Part shown: in pieces, positions 1 to 11,923 of the stretch
Numbering within the stretch: the stretch's first letter is position 1
Layout: every line of letters starts with the position of its first letter
Origin: Humulus lupulus
Taxonomy: Eukaryota > Streptophyta > Magnoliopsida > Rosales > Cannabaceae
Length of the DNA stretch: 64,000 bases
Direction: 5' to 3'
Assembly (NCBI RefSeq): GCF_963169125.1
Contig: NC_084802.1
Location: 23,591,107-23,655,106, forward strand
Made by a program: the position numbers and the translations under genes
Notes under the pieces: model-generated
Told to the model about the DNA's origin: nothing
What the model saw: only the letters and a program-made list of their open reading frames with translations
The model's database searches: none

Positions 1-225
1 TAGAGATACATATTATATAGGAAGATGTAAACTATCTGCCTCCAACAATGGCCTCAGGTTAGTGTTTCCGCTCTCATGTTTATCTTCTTCTTTAATTTAG
101 CAAATGATCTATAAAGCATGATTTAGGATTTCTCATATATGCATTTATAGTGATATGATTTTGGATTATGTGTTAGAGATTATTTTTTTTTTTCATGTTA
201 TTTGAGTGTATTAGAAATTCTAACA
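1..225 (+). repeat. 5' LTR (3' portion only) of the Copia element
   Basis: Positions 1-225 match about 7487-7715, including the shared ...ttgagtgtattagaaattctaaca end. The upstream part of this LTR, including its promoter, is cut off by the window edge. Confidence 0.93.
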
Positions 226-227
226 AA

Positions 228-239
228 TGGTATCAGAGC
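228..239 (+). other. Primer-binding site (initiator Met tRNA type)
   Basis: TGGTATCAGAGC starts 2 nt after the LTR end. It is the standard minus-strand priming site of plant Copia elements. Confidence 0.92.
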
Positions 240-1439
240 CACCTTTGCTTGAATTATTGAAGATTTGATGGTTTTGTTTAAGAAATTTGTGGATTTGTTA
301 AAGTTAGGGTTTTGATCTTTTCTGGATTATAGACAGTTGAATTTTTTTTTTAATTCACACAATCATATATATATATATATATGTTAAAAGAATATTGTAT
401 AATTTCTGCTTTCAATTTTTTTTCGGCATAAAGGTTTTGTTATACTATATAGGGTTTGTTTTGTTTCCGATTACTGTTTTGGGTTTATAATAGGTTAGGT
501 TATATATATTTTATAATTTGACAATATATATATGATATGGTTTTTTGTTTTACACGGCTTCACTCATGGTTTGAATGATTGAGTTCTATATATATATATA
601 TATATATATTTGCTATTGTAGTCATTTATCAAATATGTATATAATGTCAATATAATGTAGTTTATAATGTATACATCAGACCCCATTAGTTTTCTTCCTC
701 ATTTAGTCAGATGTATGTAAATATCTCCCACATATTTATAATGTAGCAATTATCTTTGACCCCATTAGTTTTCTTCCTCATTTAGTCGTATATGTATATA
801 CATGTTAACAAGTTGTTAACAAACAGCTTTCATATATACATATATACCATACATTTGTTGAATATGTGATTTTTCATATGGTTTGTCTTTCAATTGTTAT
901 GATTGGTAAATATATATATATATATGGATTTGGTATTATATTTATATTTTTCAGTGACAATTAAATTCAAGTTTTGGTGTTTGGGAATTTTCTTAAGGAT
1001 ATCTAATTTTTTTTTTTAAATAAGTTAATTGAAACAATATGTCACCAAAGTGACATCTTTTGGGTAGATTAATTTATTTAAAATATCAAGATGCTTGTGT
1101 GTTTGTAATTTATGCATATATTAACTGACCCAAAAGTAAGTGAATATTTCGTTGAATTTTATGCACACCTGTGGTGATAAATGTGTGACAATTATAGGGT
1201 ATTTTGTGTGAGCAATATGTCAGTCCAAAGATTACTTATTGCTTGACATAATTTATTGTCAATGTTTGATTTCTACAACAAGAGTATCGCTTACAATTTA
1301 TATTATTGTCCAAAGACTTAATATTAATGTTGTGCTTGGTATCTTGAGATGGGATAAACCAATTTTGAATTTATTGTTTGATTATGCATAATGATGTGAG
1401 CTTGTTTTGTACTATATTCAGCTAGTTCATCTTCGGTTG
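240..1439 (+). other. Copia untranslated leader, AT-rich with TA microsatellites
   Basis: There is no coding potential between the primer-binding site and gag. Short (TA)n runs occur near 366-382, 587-610 and 909-925. A short phrase (gaccccattagttttcttcctcatttagtc) occurs twice, near 680 and 757, a local duplication of about 80 bp. Confidence 0.6.
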
Positions 1440-1782
1440 CCTCAATATCTACTAATATTAATTCTATTAATGGGACCAATTTTAAGGATTGGAAAAGGAA
1501 CTTACTTATAGTTCTGGGATGTATGGATTTATACCATGCATTAAGGGATGAACAACCTGAAACCTGCACCTCTCACTAAGGAAAGCACCCGTGATGAGAA
1601 AATAGATTTTGAGAGGTGGGATCGTTCAAATCGCATGAGTTTAATGATTATGAAACACAACATTCCAGAAGCCTTTTGGGGCATAGAATCCGAAGGGATT
1701 ACTAAGGCCAAGAATTTCCTTTAACAAATTGAGGAACATCTTGCTAAAAATGATAAGGTTGAAATGACAACACTTTCAGGTT

Positions 1783-3128
1783 TGTTGCGATATTTATGCT
1801 GCGCAAGTGCACACAGTCGCAGTTCGTAATAAAATGGTAAAAACCAAGTATCGTCCTCAAGGACTGATTTATCAATTACCAATCAATTAATCCTTTAATT
1901 CTATTTAATTAAACAATTATCAGAGATTTTAAACTAAGAAAAATACTAACGAAGCGCAATGAAGAATTAAACAAATTAACAAAGAAAATACAATTAGGAC
2001 AATTATGATTCTCTATTTTTCCACCCTGTTATTTCCTAATGCAAGCATCTATATCCCCTTCTCCCTATTCAAGAATAAGTTGCAACAACAATTCATAATC
2101 TGGTCAAGACTTAAGAAATTCAATCTAAATGACAACTTCCTATATTTCTATGGTAAGTTGAATCATGTAGAGGGCATTAGCCACGCAACTCAGAAAATAA
2201 GCAAATAATCTAGATACTTTAGTTCGAAATTAAATTTGCATCCAAACAATCAAAGCATATCAAATTTCACTTTTCAGATTTCAATTTGATTCATAAAATA
2301 GCAATTAGAGGTGATCAATCAATAATCGCACAATTAACATAGATTGCAAGGAATTGAAAGAGATGAAGAAGAATATTAATTTTGCATTAAACCATAACAA
2401 GGGTTTCCAAAAGATTCACATAAAAGCCCTAAAAGAAAATTTAGCCTATGATATTCATTCTAGCCATATAATAGTTCAATTACAAACATGAAAATTAACA
2501 GAAAAAGATGAAAAACTTAGGGACGAATCCTCCAATATGGTGTTCTTACTCCAGCCATCGTTCCCCTCTATTTGTCCTGTCTTTATCGCCTATATGATTC
2601 CAAAAAAACCTACTAAAAGTTCCCTCTGGAAAAGACTGAATTGCCCATCAAATATAGCCAGGTATATCAGAAATCACGACCCCAGCACTGTAGCGCTACC
2701 CTTGTAGCGCTATAGCGCTAAACTCAGAGCCAAAATGGGGGAAAATCTGGGCACCAGCGCTGTAGCGCTCTTTTGGTGGCGCTGTAGCGCTAAAGTCAGG
2801 AACTAACTTCCTGAAAACTGCGTCCAAGCACTGTAGCGCTGATGTTGTAGCGCTGTAGCGCTAAAGTCAGTGCTGAGCCTCTTCAAGATTTCTTCCTAGC
2901 GCTACGGTGCTCCCAAGGTAGTGCTGTAGCGCTACTTATAGAACCAACAAAAGTCACAAATCCGTCTCGATTTCATTCCATTTTCGCTCCTTTCCAATAT
3001 TTGCATCACTTAACATTAATCACCCTGAAACAAGAACAAACGAGCATAATTCCGAACTAAAATAATCCTAACTAATGAAAAATAGCCTAAAAACTAGGAC
3101 CATAAACGAGCCTAAAACTCGTTTATCA
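1783..3128 (-). mobile_element. Solo LTR (Gypsy, Athila/Tat-like) inside Copia gag, TSD AGGTT
   Basis: It begins TGTTGCG and ends TTTATCA on the plus strand, flanked by perfect 5-bp duplications AGGTT at 1778-1782 and 3129-3133; length 1346 bp. The minus-strand reading starts TGATAAACGAG and ends GCGCAGCATAAATATCGCAACA. The nearby GTGCACTTGCG motif also occurs close to the 3' end of the Athila-like LTRs at 43805 and 48152, which suggests a related lineage and minus orientation. No internal domain is present, so this is the product of LTR-LTR recombination. A cluster of AGCGCT palindromes lies at 2680-2938. Confidence 0.9.
2680..2938. repeat. Cluster of TAGCGCTA/AGCGCTGTAGCGCT palindromes in the solo LTR
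   Basis: About a dozen AGCGCT cores, often paired as gcgctgtagcgct, sit within 260 bp. They are separated by repeated spacers such as aaagtcag. The surrounding LTR is otherwise AT-rich. Confidence 0.85.
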
Positions 3129-3599
3129 AGGTTATTTGATGACCATGAAGTATAAGGGTCAAGGAAATGTAAGGGAGTACGTTATGGAAATGCATCATAT
3201 TGTCTCAAGGCTTAAGACAATTAAGATCGAGCTTTCTAATGATGTGCTTGTGCTTATGGTTTTGTTAATGCTTCATGCACAGTTTAACCAACTTAAAATT
3301 AGTTACAACTGTCAAAAGGAGAAATTGACTCTCAATGAGCTCATTTCTCACTGTGTGCAAGAGGAAGAAAGGTTAAAAAATGACAAGAATGAAAGTGCTC
3401 ACTTGGCCATTGTCTCTAAGGATAAGGGCAAGAAAAGGAAATCTGAGAATGAAGCTGCTAAGGGTCTAGCCCAAAAGAAACAACAGAAGGATTCAGAAGG
3501 TTTTTACTTTTGCAACAAGCCTGGCATGGGAAGAAAGATTGTACCAAGTATCACGCATGGCGCGCAAAGAAAGGTATGATTCTTACTTTGTTCTGTTTT

Positions 3600-4960
3600 G
3601 AGGTTAATTTAGCTTCAATACCTAGGAACACTTAGTGGATAGATTCTGGTGCTACTACTCACATAAGTGTTTCGATGCAAGGTTGTCTAAGCTACCGAAA
3701 GCCAAGTGATGGTGAAAGACACATCTTCGTGGGTAATGGAAAATCAGTGGAAGTGGAAGCAATTGGGCATTTTAGGTTGTTGTTGTTAGCAAGTGGTTGT
3801 ACCGTCTTTTAGATGGAATTTAGTTTATGTTTCTTTGTTGGAAAATTTTGGATATTCTTGTTCTTTTGGAAACAATCAGTTTAGTTTGTCTTTAAATTCA
3901 AATGTTGTTGGAATTGGTTACTTGAATGCTTATGACAACCTTTATTTTCTGAAAACAATCGCATCCTATAATGAAACCTTGCATGTGGAATCACGTGGTA
4001 CTAAACGCAAATTAAATAAGGAAAATTCAGCATCATTATGGCATACGCGCTTAGGTCATATCTCAAAAGGTAGAGTTGAGCGCCTTGTGTCTGATGGCAT
4101 TTTCGAATCTCTTGACTTCAGAGACTTTGATGTTTGTGTCGATTGTATCAAGGGAAAACAGACCAAAACTAAGAGATTAGGTTCCAACAGATCTTTAAAT
4201 GTCTTAGAATTGATTCATATAAATATTTGTGGGCCATTCCCTACAGCATCATGGAATGGTCAACAATATTTCATATCATTCATAGACGATTACTCATGTT
4301 AAGGGTACCTATATCTCATTTATGAAAAGTCCCAGACTATGGATGTGTTCAAAGCTTATAAAGCTGAAGTTGAGAATCAACTAAACAAAAGGATTAAAAA
4401 TGCCAAATCTGATCACGGTGGTGAGTACTACAGTAGATATGATGGCTCAGGCGAACAACGTCCAGGACCATTTGCTAAATTCCTAGAGGAATGCGGTATT
4501 CTCCCACAGTACACCATGCCAGGATCACCTAGCATGAATGGTGTTGCTGAAAGACGCAATAGGACTCTTAAAAGTATGGTAAGAAGTATGATTGCTCATT
4601 TTACCTTAACTGAGTTCCTCTAGGGAGAAGCATTAAAGAAAGCAGCTTACATTCTGAATAGAGTACCAACTAAAGCAGTTGCAAAAACACCTTATGAGCT
4701 TTGGACAGGTGGAAAGCCTAGTCTAAAACACTTTTACATTTGGGGATGTCCAGCTGAGGCAAGGCCTTATAAGCCACATGAAAAGAAATTGGACTCCAAA
4801 ACAGTGAGCAGCTACTTTATTGGTTATCCTGAGCGATCTAGGGGTTATAAATCTTATGATCCCACAATTAAAAATATTTTTTAGACGGGAACTGCAACAT
4901 TTTTTGAGGATGTTGAGTTTGGGGAGAGAAATAAGGTTAGAGACATTGCTTTTGAGGAGG
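3600..4960 (+). pseudogene. Copia protease and integrase, with stops
   Basis: An aspartic protease active-site motif WIDSGATTH is encoded from 3636. The pre-integrase zinc-binding region follows (LWHTRLGH... CVDC-IKGKQ, about 4036-4165). The integrase core comes next, with aspartates in the FISFIDDYS and AKSDHGGEYY segments and the glutamate in a MNGVAERRNRTL segment near 4530-4560. In-frame stops interrupt the reading at about 4300 and 4621, and the tail to about 4960 is frame-broken. Protease would mature the polyprotein and integrase would insert the cDNA. Neither can be made whole here. Confidence 0.9.
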
Positions 4961-4962
4961 AA

Positions 4963-6806
4963 TTGGGTTCAAACTCAGTTCCTACTATCATTTTTGACAA
5001 TGTTCAGGCTTCTACACCTATCTTTGTTCAAGAAATGAATCCAGAACCTCAACAAGACAATGTTGAACAACCCCCAATTCAAGATGAGGTCATTTTTCCA
5101 GAAGAACAAACTCAACAACCTCAAGAACCAATGCCATTAAGAAGGTCCATAAGAGAAATAAGAAATGTTATTTCGAATGATTATGTTGTATTTCTTCAAG
5201 AACATGAGGATGACAATGGAATGATGGAAGATGATCCAATCAATTTTCATCAAGCCATTAGAACTTCTAACTCTCAAAAGTGGATTGATGCCATGAAAGA
5301 ATAGTATAAGTCTATGAAAGACAATAAAGTTTGGGAACTTGTTCCATTACCAGACGATGCAAAACCAATTGGTTGTAAATGGATATTTAAAACCAAGAGG
5401 GATGCAAATGGTAATGTGGAGAGGTATAAAGCGCATCTTGTAGCTAAAGGCTATACTAAAAAAGAAGGCATTGATTATACAGAGACTTTCTCTCCAGTTT
5501 CATCAAAAGACTCTTTAGAATAATAATGGCACTTGTTGCTCACCTTGATCTTGAGCTACATCAGATGGATGTTAAAACTGCATTTCTCAATGAAGACATT
5601 GATGAGACTATTTATATGGTGCAACCAAAAAAATTTGTGTCAGGAGACCCAAGGAATATGGTTTGCAAATTGAAAAAAATCCATCTATGGACTCAAGCAA
5701 GCTTCTCGTCAATGGTATCACAAATTTCACCAAGTAATTATCTCATTCGGTTTTGAGATGAATGTTGTTGATGATTGTGTATATCACAAGTTCAGTGGGA
5801 GTAAGTATATATTCCTGGCTCTATATGTCGATGACATATTACTTGCCACTAATGATATAGGCTTATTGCACGAAACCAAGAGATTTCTATCTAAGCATTT
5901 TGAGATGAAAGATCTTGGGGATGCCTCTTTTGTATTAGGAATTCAGATACATCGAGATCATTCTCGAGGTATTCTTGGATTATCACAAAAGAGCTATATC
6001 GATAAAGTACTCAAAATATTTGGCATGCAAGATTGTAGACCAGGTGATACCCCCGTTGCTAAAGGAGACAAATTCAGTCTTAGTCAGTGCCCTAAAAGTA
6101 ACCTTGAAATTTAAAAGATTCCCTATGCATCAGCTGTTGGGAGTCTGATGTATGCTCAAGTTTGTACGCATCTGGATATTGCATACATTGTTGGAATGTT
6201 AGGCAGATATTTAAGCAACCCTGGTGTCGACCATTGGATAGTAGCCAAGAGGGTTACGAGGTATCTTCAAACAACAAAAGGTTGCATGCTCACATATAAG
6301 AAATCAGATCGTTTGGAGGTCGTAGGGTATTCTGATTCTGATTTCGCTAGGTGCCAAGATAGCAGAAAGTCTACATCAGGCTATATTTACATGTTAGCTA
6401 GAGGAGTTATTTCTTGGAAAAGTTCCAGACACGTGTAGCTTCTTCCACTATGGCAGCAGAATTTGTAACATGCTATGAGGCATCGAATCATATGGAATAT
6501 GGCTATGAAACTTTGTCACTGGGTTGCTCATTTTGGAGAATGTAGAAAGACCACTCAAGTTATTTTTGTGATAATAAGTTAGCAGTATTGTATTTCAACA
6601 ACAATAGGAGCTCATCCAAGTCAAAGCATATTGACATAAAGTTCCTAGTTGTGAAAGAAAGAGTGCAGAGTGGAAAAATATCCATAGAGCACATTGGAAC
6701 ACACTCCATGATAGCGGATCCGCTCACAAAAGGATTACCACCCAAGGTCTTTCATGAGCGCGTTGCTCATATGGGTGTGGTATTGTTTGAGGATATCGTG
6801 ATTTAG
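4963..6806 (+). pseudogene. Copia reverse transcriptase and RNase H, with stops
   Basis: The Copia-type RT (RVT_2) is recognisable from an [10 protein letters not shown] segment at about 5325, through [10 protein letters not shown] and QMDVKTAFLNEDI, to the catalytic YVDD at about 5826-5837. RNase H follows at about 6148-6806, with a YSDSDFA segment and the C-terminal IADPLTKGLP segment typical of plant Copia. Stops at about 5302, 5521, 5754 and 6112 and frameshifts near 6430-6590 break the frame at least five times. The copy is long dead. Confidence 0.9.
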
Positions 6807-7192
6807 TGGGAGTTTGTATTTTATTTGCTTTATGTTTATTTTAGACATTTTTGTATTTGGTTATTTTCTGATCAGAAATGAAGTTTTTCAGTTCATTCAC
6901 TCAGTTTTTGTTATTCTGACCTCACTAAAGTTTAAGGAGGACCAGTTGGAAAAAGACATGTTTGGTTCACATTGCATGTAATTTCCATGTTACGCTTCCA
7001 TGATCAATCTATGTAATTTGACTGTATTTGTATATGTGTCCATTGATGGGTTTAGTCATGATTAATATGACAAAGATTGATTTGATCCTATATGGATATG
7101 GTTGATGGACGAGATTGTTAAAAAAATACCTTTATATGATAGCAAATTTTGAGCTCATAAGGTTGTACATTTGTAAGGAAACATATGTTGTC

Positions 7193-7204
7193 CAAGTGGG
7201 AGAT
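7193..7204 (+). other. Polypurine tract of the Copia element
   Basis: Purine-rich caagtgggagat directly precedes the TG of the 3' LTR. This is the expected plus-strand priming site. Confidence 0.8.
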
Positions 7205-7715
7205 TGTTGGATTAAAATCATATTTTATGGGTACATATGTATAATGTATAATGCTATTATAAAGTGTGGTATAAAATTAAGTGACCAATTATGTTATAAA
7301 TATCATAGGGTATTAAAGTGTCATGGATTTAATGTGTAGAAACAAGAAAGTGAATTTTTAATTTTATAATGGGAAAAATTGGAAATCACTAATTATAAAT
7401 TAGGGTTGTGGTCCCCTATATATATGTATCATTCTATTCTGTCTGTCATCCCATTAACAGGAAAGAAAAGAGAGACTCTTAACTCATAGAGATACATATT
7501 ATATAGGAAGATCTAAACACTCTGTGCAATCTCCAACAATGGCCTCAGGTTAGTGCTTTCGCTCTCATGTTTAACTTCTTCTTTAATTTAGCAAAAGATC
7601 TATAGAGTCATGATTTAGGATTTCTCATATGTGCATTTAAAGTGACATGATTTTGGATTATGTGTTGGAGATTATTGTTTGTTCATGTTATTTGAGTGTA
7701 TTAGAAATTCTAACA
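7205..7715 (+). repeat. 3' LTR of the Copia element
   Basis: It starts TGTTGGATTAAA after the polypurine tract and ends ...ttctaaca; 511 bp. A TATA-like run (cctatatatatg) at about 7416-7427 could be the LTR core promoter. The 3' half matches positions 1-225. Confidence 0.92.
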
Positions 7716-8612
7716 GCCACACTAGAGATAAAATGTGATTAGTAAGATTATCAAATGTATAAACAAATCACTTGACCTATGCACAAAAAGACTCACTTTT
7801 TATTTGAGTCGCAAGAACTTTGTACCAATCTTCAACTAAAGTTTTCAACAATTATCTTCTAGCTTGAACTCCCTTCAGTTGATGATGATAAGTCTTCTCC
7901 CGAATACTCTACTTTCTTTCTCCCAAGTAAAATCTTTACACCCTCTTACCCCGAAGATGAATAACTTCTTCCTCCTAAAGAAGCCTTGAACCAAATAGTG
8001 CACAAGACATACAAATAGCTTAAAGCAAAACTAGCCTAAGGTGCTAAACCCATACTCACATAACAAAAATCCCCACGAACTTTTTACACTTTTGAGACAC
8101 AAAGACGAAAATTAAAGATTCAAAATTATTTTCTCAAAAGTGGTAACCATGAAAAGACATTGGTCCTTTGTTTTATAGCTGATGAAATCTCTTCACAGCT
8201 GCAAAGTCATTCTGCAATCAAGGAAAAAATACATTACATTTCTAGAATGATTTGGCCAGCTCGAATTGCCAGGTTGCTATAGCAACATCAGAAGTTGACT
8301 CAATAATCAATTCTTAACCTAGTATAGAAAGCCGACCAGGTTCATCATCAACGTGATACCATGATCAAATCTACATTGAATGATGATAACCGGTGCACAG
8401 AAGATATCAAATTAGCAAGGTCATGATAAAATATTGCAATCAAATCATGTAATAATAGGAAAGTAATTTTTATAATAAAGAATAAAATTCATTATTTATA
8501 AAAGCTTGATAAGATAAAATCTTGTGTAATTGCAATATATAGTTGTCGAATTAAAGCCGAGAAAATCATAAAAAAATCTCTTTTTTATCACTAAAATATT
8601 CCAAGTGACATA
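7716..8612. other. No gene; probable old LTR or retroelement debris
   Basis: No open frame or terminal repeat is convincing. The minus strand carries a TATA-like GCTATAAAACAAAGG near 8170-8180 and a gttgctatagcaac palindrome near 8271-8284. Both would fit an old, minus-oriented LTR fragment. The same kind of DNA resumes at 24717, beyond the nested block, so this was one stretch before the MITE inserted. Confidence 0.35.
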
Positions 8613-8978
8613 TTTAAGGAAGGGAAAATACTATTTTGGCCCCTGTATTTTTTTCGAATATATGACCGGTCCCTGTGTTTTGTTAAATGATAATTTAGAC
8701 CATATGTTTTACAAAATGGCTCAAAATTGTAGTAACCGAGGTTACCTTTCTCTTAGACTTATTTATTTGTGTGATTATATGTTGTCTTTATTTTATAGAA
8801 TAGATTTAACTTGACTTGTGGTGATAGAATAAGGTTTAGTTTTTTAAAATATTTAGTGGTTATAATTATTATAGCATAGTATATATTTATGGTATTAGTA
8901 GCCTTGTTTGTGGGAAAATTGGTGATTGAGTAAGAATAAATTAATTATGGTACTATTAAGAATTGTTATGGATCGAGT

Positions 8979-10879
8979 TGTAATGACCCACGAATCTAGA
9001 CTTTTGGACCATTAACGAAACTATACATAAACTTACATTTTTGCGGAAATACCATAATTTTATTGAGTAACTTGTAAAAATAAGAGTTACTTACAAAATA
9101 AAATACTAAGAAGGATATGGGATCCCATTGTCTTTAAAAACAAAACATGATTTAAAATAAAAGACATTACATAAGAAATGCGGAAAATACATGTAAAAAG
9201 ACATAAAACAGAAACTACATCCTCGAATCGAATAACGCTCGGCTCCTTGACTCCATTCACCATCGATACACATCCTCTAAGCGTCCACGAATCTTACCGC
9301 CTCTTAAAGCTATTTTCCTGCACATAAAACAAAAAGGAATGAGCCTAATGCCCAGTAAGGAAAATCTAACACATAGTCATAAACATAATTTCATAACAAA
9401 CATAAAGACTTAACATAATACTTATAACATACACTTATTATAATGGCCATTATTACTTGGGGTCCCATAGACTAAACAAGCATATGCCCATGGGATTAGT
9501 GGGGTCCTACTAGCTAAGTAGGTCATATGCCCATAACCCATTTGGGGTCTTGTTAGTCATATGGGTCATATGCCCAAGCCTACAAACATACATGCATACA
9601 TATCATAACACATTTAATAACATAAAACATAAGATAACATAAGCATATAACATATTGATTCTAGCCTATTTTCCTTACCAAAGTTACCGGGATATGTGGA
9701 CTGAGTTGGGACTTTTTGGAACACTCCTAATAACCATTAGAACAAGAGTGAGTCTAAAGAAGGAAATGAAAGGGATGGAAAGACTAAACCATTGAAAGTC
9801 ACACTTACCAAAACTTATGTGCTCAAGAATTTAGATTTCCTAACCAAAATAAGAATGAGGTTAGGAAACTGAATAGAAGGCTATGAGAAAGAAAATAACA
9901 TAAAACAATGAGCTAGAGTTTTGCTTTACCTCAAAGACTTGAAAGACCAATCTACACCACAACCGAAATACTATAGAACCTCACTTCCCAAAGTGTTTGA
10001 TAAGCTTATGATGTTTAAGCTTATGATTTTTCCCAAACCAGGTGTTTACACTCTCATACTCACTTAACACTAGCAGCTTCTGAACTTAGAGCAAAAGGTG
10101 AATAATGGCTGGGTACTAGATCCTATTTATAGAGTTTGGGAATGAAAGTATCTTGATTTTACTTGAATAAAAATAATGGCTTTTTAGGTGAAAATAATTT
10201 GAATAATCGTTCAGCAGAGGCTGAAGACTCGTTCAAAAGATGCTGGACTTATGAAGGAGTTTGAATGGCTGAAAGGAAAAGAATTCAAAAATGTTTGAAA
10301 ACATGCTGGAGGAGGCGATATATCGCCCCCTGTAGGCGATATATCGCCTGGGCCAGTATGCCCGAGGCGACCATGCATCGTCTCGTGTTTTCCGTATCTA
10401 CGTGCTGCGATATATCGCCCCCTATAGCTGCGATATATCGGCACACGCTGATTAATTAAACACGAAATTACACATTTTTAGCAAGTTTGAATGGAGTAAA
10501 CAGCCTTGACTAAGCCCTCAACGTATTCAAAGCTGCTGACTGACCCTAATGCATTCAAACTTTACTCTTTATTAAATTTAATCCTCCAAAATACTTAATC
10601 TTTAATCACCCATTCATAACATGTGCTTAAAATCCTATTGGTTGATATCTAAACCTTATAGTATAATAAATATTATTCTTAATATCAGCTATATAATCAA
10701 ACCTTAGGCTAAAATTAATATTCTTAAACTATAGGTTAAACTTAGAAAGTCTATAAGTACTACTATGAGTGTCCAAATAATTCCCGGTCTGAACCAAAAA
10801 TCCACAGTAACAAAGATAATACTATACATACTATAATACTACTAAATAATTAGCTAAGTAAAGTTCTTGGACTCTACAC
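8979..10879 (-). mobile_element. Solo LTR (1901 bp), TSD CGAGT
   Basis: It runs from TGTAATGACCC to GGACTCTACA and is flanked by perfect CGAGT duplications at 8974-8978 and 10880-10884. On the minus strand a TATA box (CTATAAATAGGA, complement of 10121-10132) supports minus orientation. No internal region is present. It contains a short block of direct repeats around 'catatgccca' (about 9480-9580) and a block of GCGATATATCGC palindromes. Confidence 0.9.
10314..10441. repeat. GCGATATATCGC palindrome cluster in the solo LTR
   Basis: Four copies of the perfect palindrome GCGATATATCGC, or a one-base shorter CGATATATCG, occur within about 130 bp. The first two are about 20 bp apart. Confidence 0.88.
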
Positions 10880-11263
10880 GAGTCTACATAAAGCCCTAAA
10901 ACCCAATAAAATTTTGGGCTTAGTAAATTCAAAATCAGGTTAGAGAATTAGAGTTTGTTATTTTATGGTTAGTTGGGATATTTGTGGATTAGGTTGTTAT
11001 TAACTTTAGGGTCCTGTAACTTTGGACCAGTTTTTGACCCATTTATATTATGATTTTGAAAAAATAGTATTTCAAAAAAGTTGTAGATAATTGAATTAGT
11101 TTTCTAAAAATATAAAGATTGTTTAAATCGAACTTCTACAACTTCAGTTATGTTGATTTTACTACAAGTGAGTCCAGAGTTACGAGATTTAGGTAGTTAG
11201 AGGTTGAGATATTTTTCCTAGGTAGTTTGATGTTAGATTATTCCTCAATTATTTAATAAAAAT

Positions 11264-11873
11264 TGTTTACCCAAAAACGGCTTCTGATGATGTGGCAAGG
11301 ATTTCTCACATGTAGTAGAGTCAAGATAAGGATGTGTTGTTCGATTATCAACCAGCTACTCGTTGCTTCGTCAAACCTCACGATTAGATGCGACCAAGCT
11401 GGTCGTATGCTTCGGTTTATTTTCTTAAAAGATTGTAATCTTATAATAACTACGCAGATTATTTCCTCTTTATTTCCTTGATACATAGATATTAAGGAGA
11501 GTTAAGGCTCATTGGCCCATGCAACCCCCCTTGAGCCTATAAATATGCATGAGAAAGCTCAAGGAGAGGACTTTTTGGACTTTGGAACCTTTTTCTGGAT
11601 ACTGAAAGAAAGAGCATACAGTGCGATTATCTTCCAAATAGTTATATTTCCCCTAAGGCTTGTGAAACTCAAGAACCCTAGTTCTTTGATCACGGCATTG
11701 GGATTCAATATTAATAAAATTACTAAGTGGATGTAGGTCATTACCATTTGTTGGGGCAGAACCACTATAAACCATTTGTGTCATTTCTTTGCCATTGGAT
11801 TCCGTTCTTAATTATCATTTCACTTCTTGTCGTATTTCTGACTCCGCGTCGTTGGCCAAATCAAGGGTCAAAA
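11264..11873 (+). repeat. 5' LTR of the Tat Gypsy element
   Basis: It starts TGTTTACCCAAAAACGG and ends ...gggtcaaaa (TG...CA if the terminal A residues are excluded). A TATA box, TATAAATAT, lies at 11538-11546. It aligns with 22360-22981 over its whole length. Confidence 0.92.
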
Positions 11874-11876
11874 TTC

Positions 11877-11894
11877 TGGTGCTTTCATTGAGAG
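11877..11894 (+). other. Primer-binding site of the Tat Gypsy element
   Basis: TGGTGCTTTCATTGAGAG begins a few nt after the LTR. The same site follows the 5' LTRs of the elements at 41657 and 52038. The matching tRNA was not identified by eye. Confidence 0.8.
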
Positions 11895-11923
11895 TTGAAC
11901 TCAAGAAGCTGTAAGAAAATCTA

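Larger units (their letters stand above)
1440..3579 (+). pseudogene. Copia gag, split by a solo LTR and degenerate
   Basis: The N-terminal half (about 1440-1777) reads as a Copia capsid-type domain, with an 'NGTNFKDWKR'-like start followed by a helical segment. The C-terminal half resumes at 3134 with a KYKGQGN-VREYVMEM-type segment, an LNELISHCVQEEERL segment and a lysine-rich stretch. It ends in a damaged zinc knuckle of which one FYFCNKPG unit remains. The interruption at 1783-3128 is a solo LTR flanked by AGGTT duplications, so the two halves were contiguous before that insertion. Stops also occur within each half. Gag would package the element RNA into virus-like particles, but this copy cannot. 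Confidence 0.85.
1..7715 (+). mobile_element. Ty1/Copia LTR retrotransposon, decayed, 5' end outside window
   Basis: The 3' part of the 5' LTR (1-225) and a full 3' LTR (7205-7715) are direct repeats. Both contain the same stretch around 'aacaatggcctcaggttagtg' and both end in attctaaca. A primer-binding site complementary to initiator Met tRNA (TGGTATCAGAGC) lies at 228-239, and a purine-rich tract (caagtgggagat) abuts the 3' LTR. Between them come gag, protease, integrase, reverse transcriptase and RNase H in Copia order (integrase before RT), all on the plus strand. Every coding part is broken by stops or frameshifts, so the copy is not autonomous. A solo LTR is inserted in gag. The 5' TSD lies outside the window, so age and insertion site cannot be checked here. 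Confidence 0.95.

Noticed and set aside
360..612. TA microsatellites as possible promoters
   Set aside because: Simple repeats in a Copia leader; there is no downstream gene they could serve other than the dead element.
10211..10459. Overlapping frames on both strands at the GCGATATATCGC palindromes
   Set aside because: Palindromic, GC-richer DNA opens frames by chance; it is inside a solo LTR.
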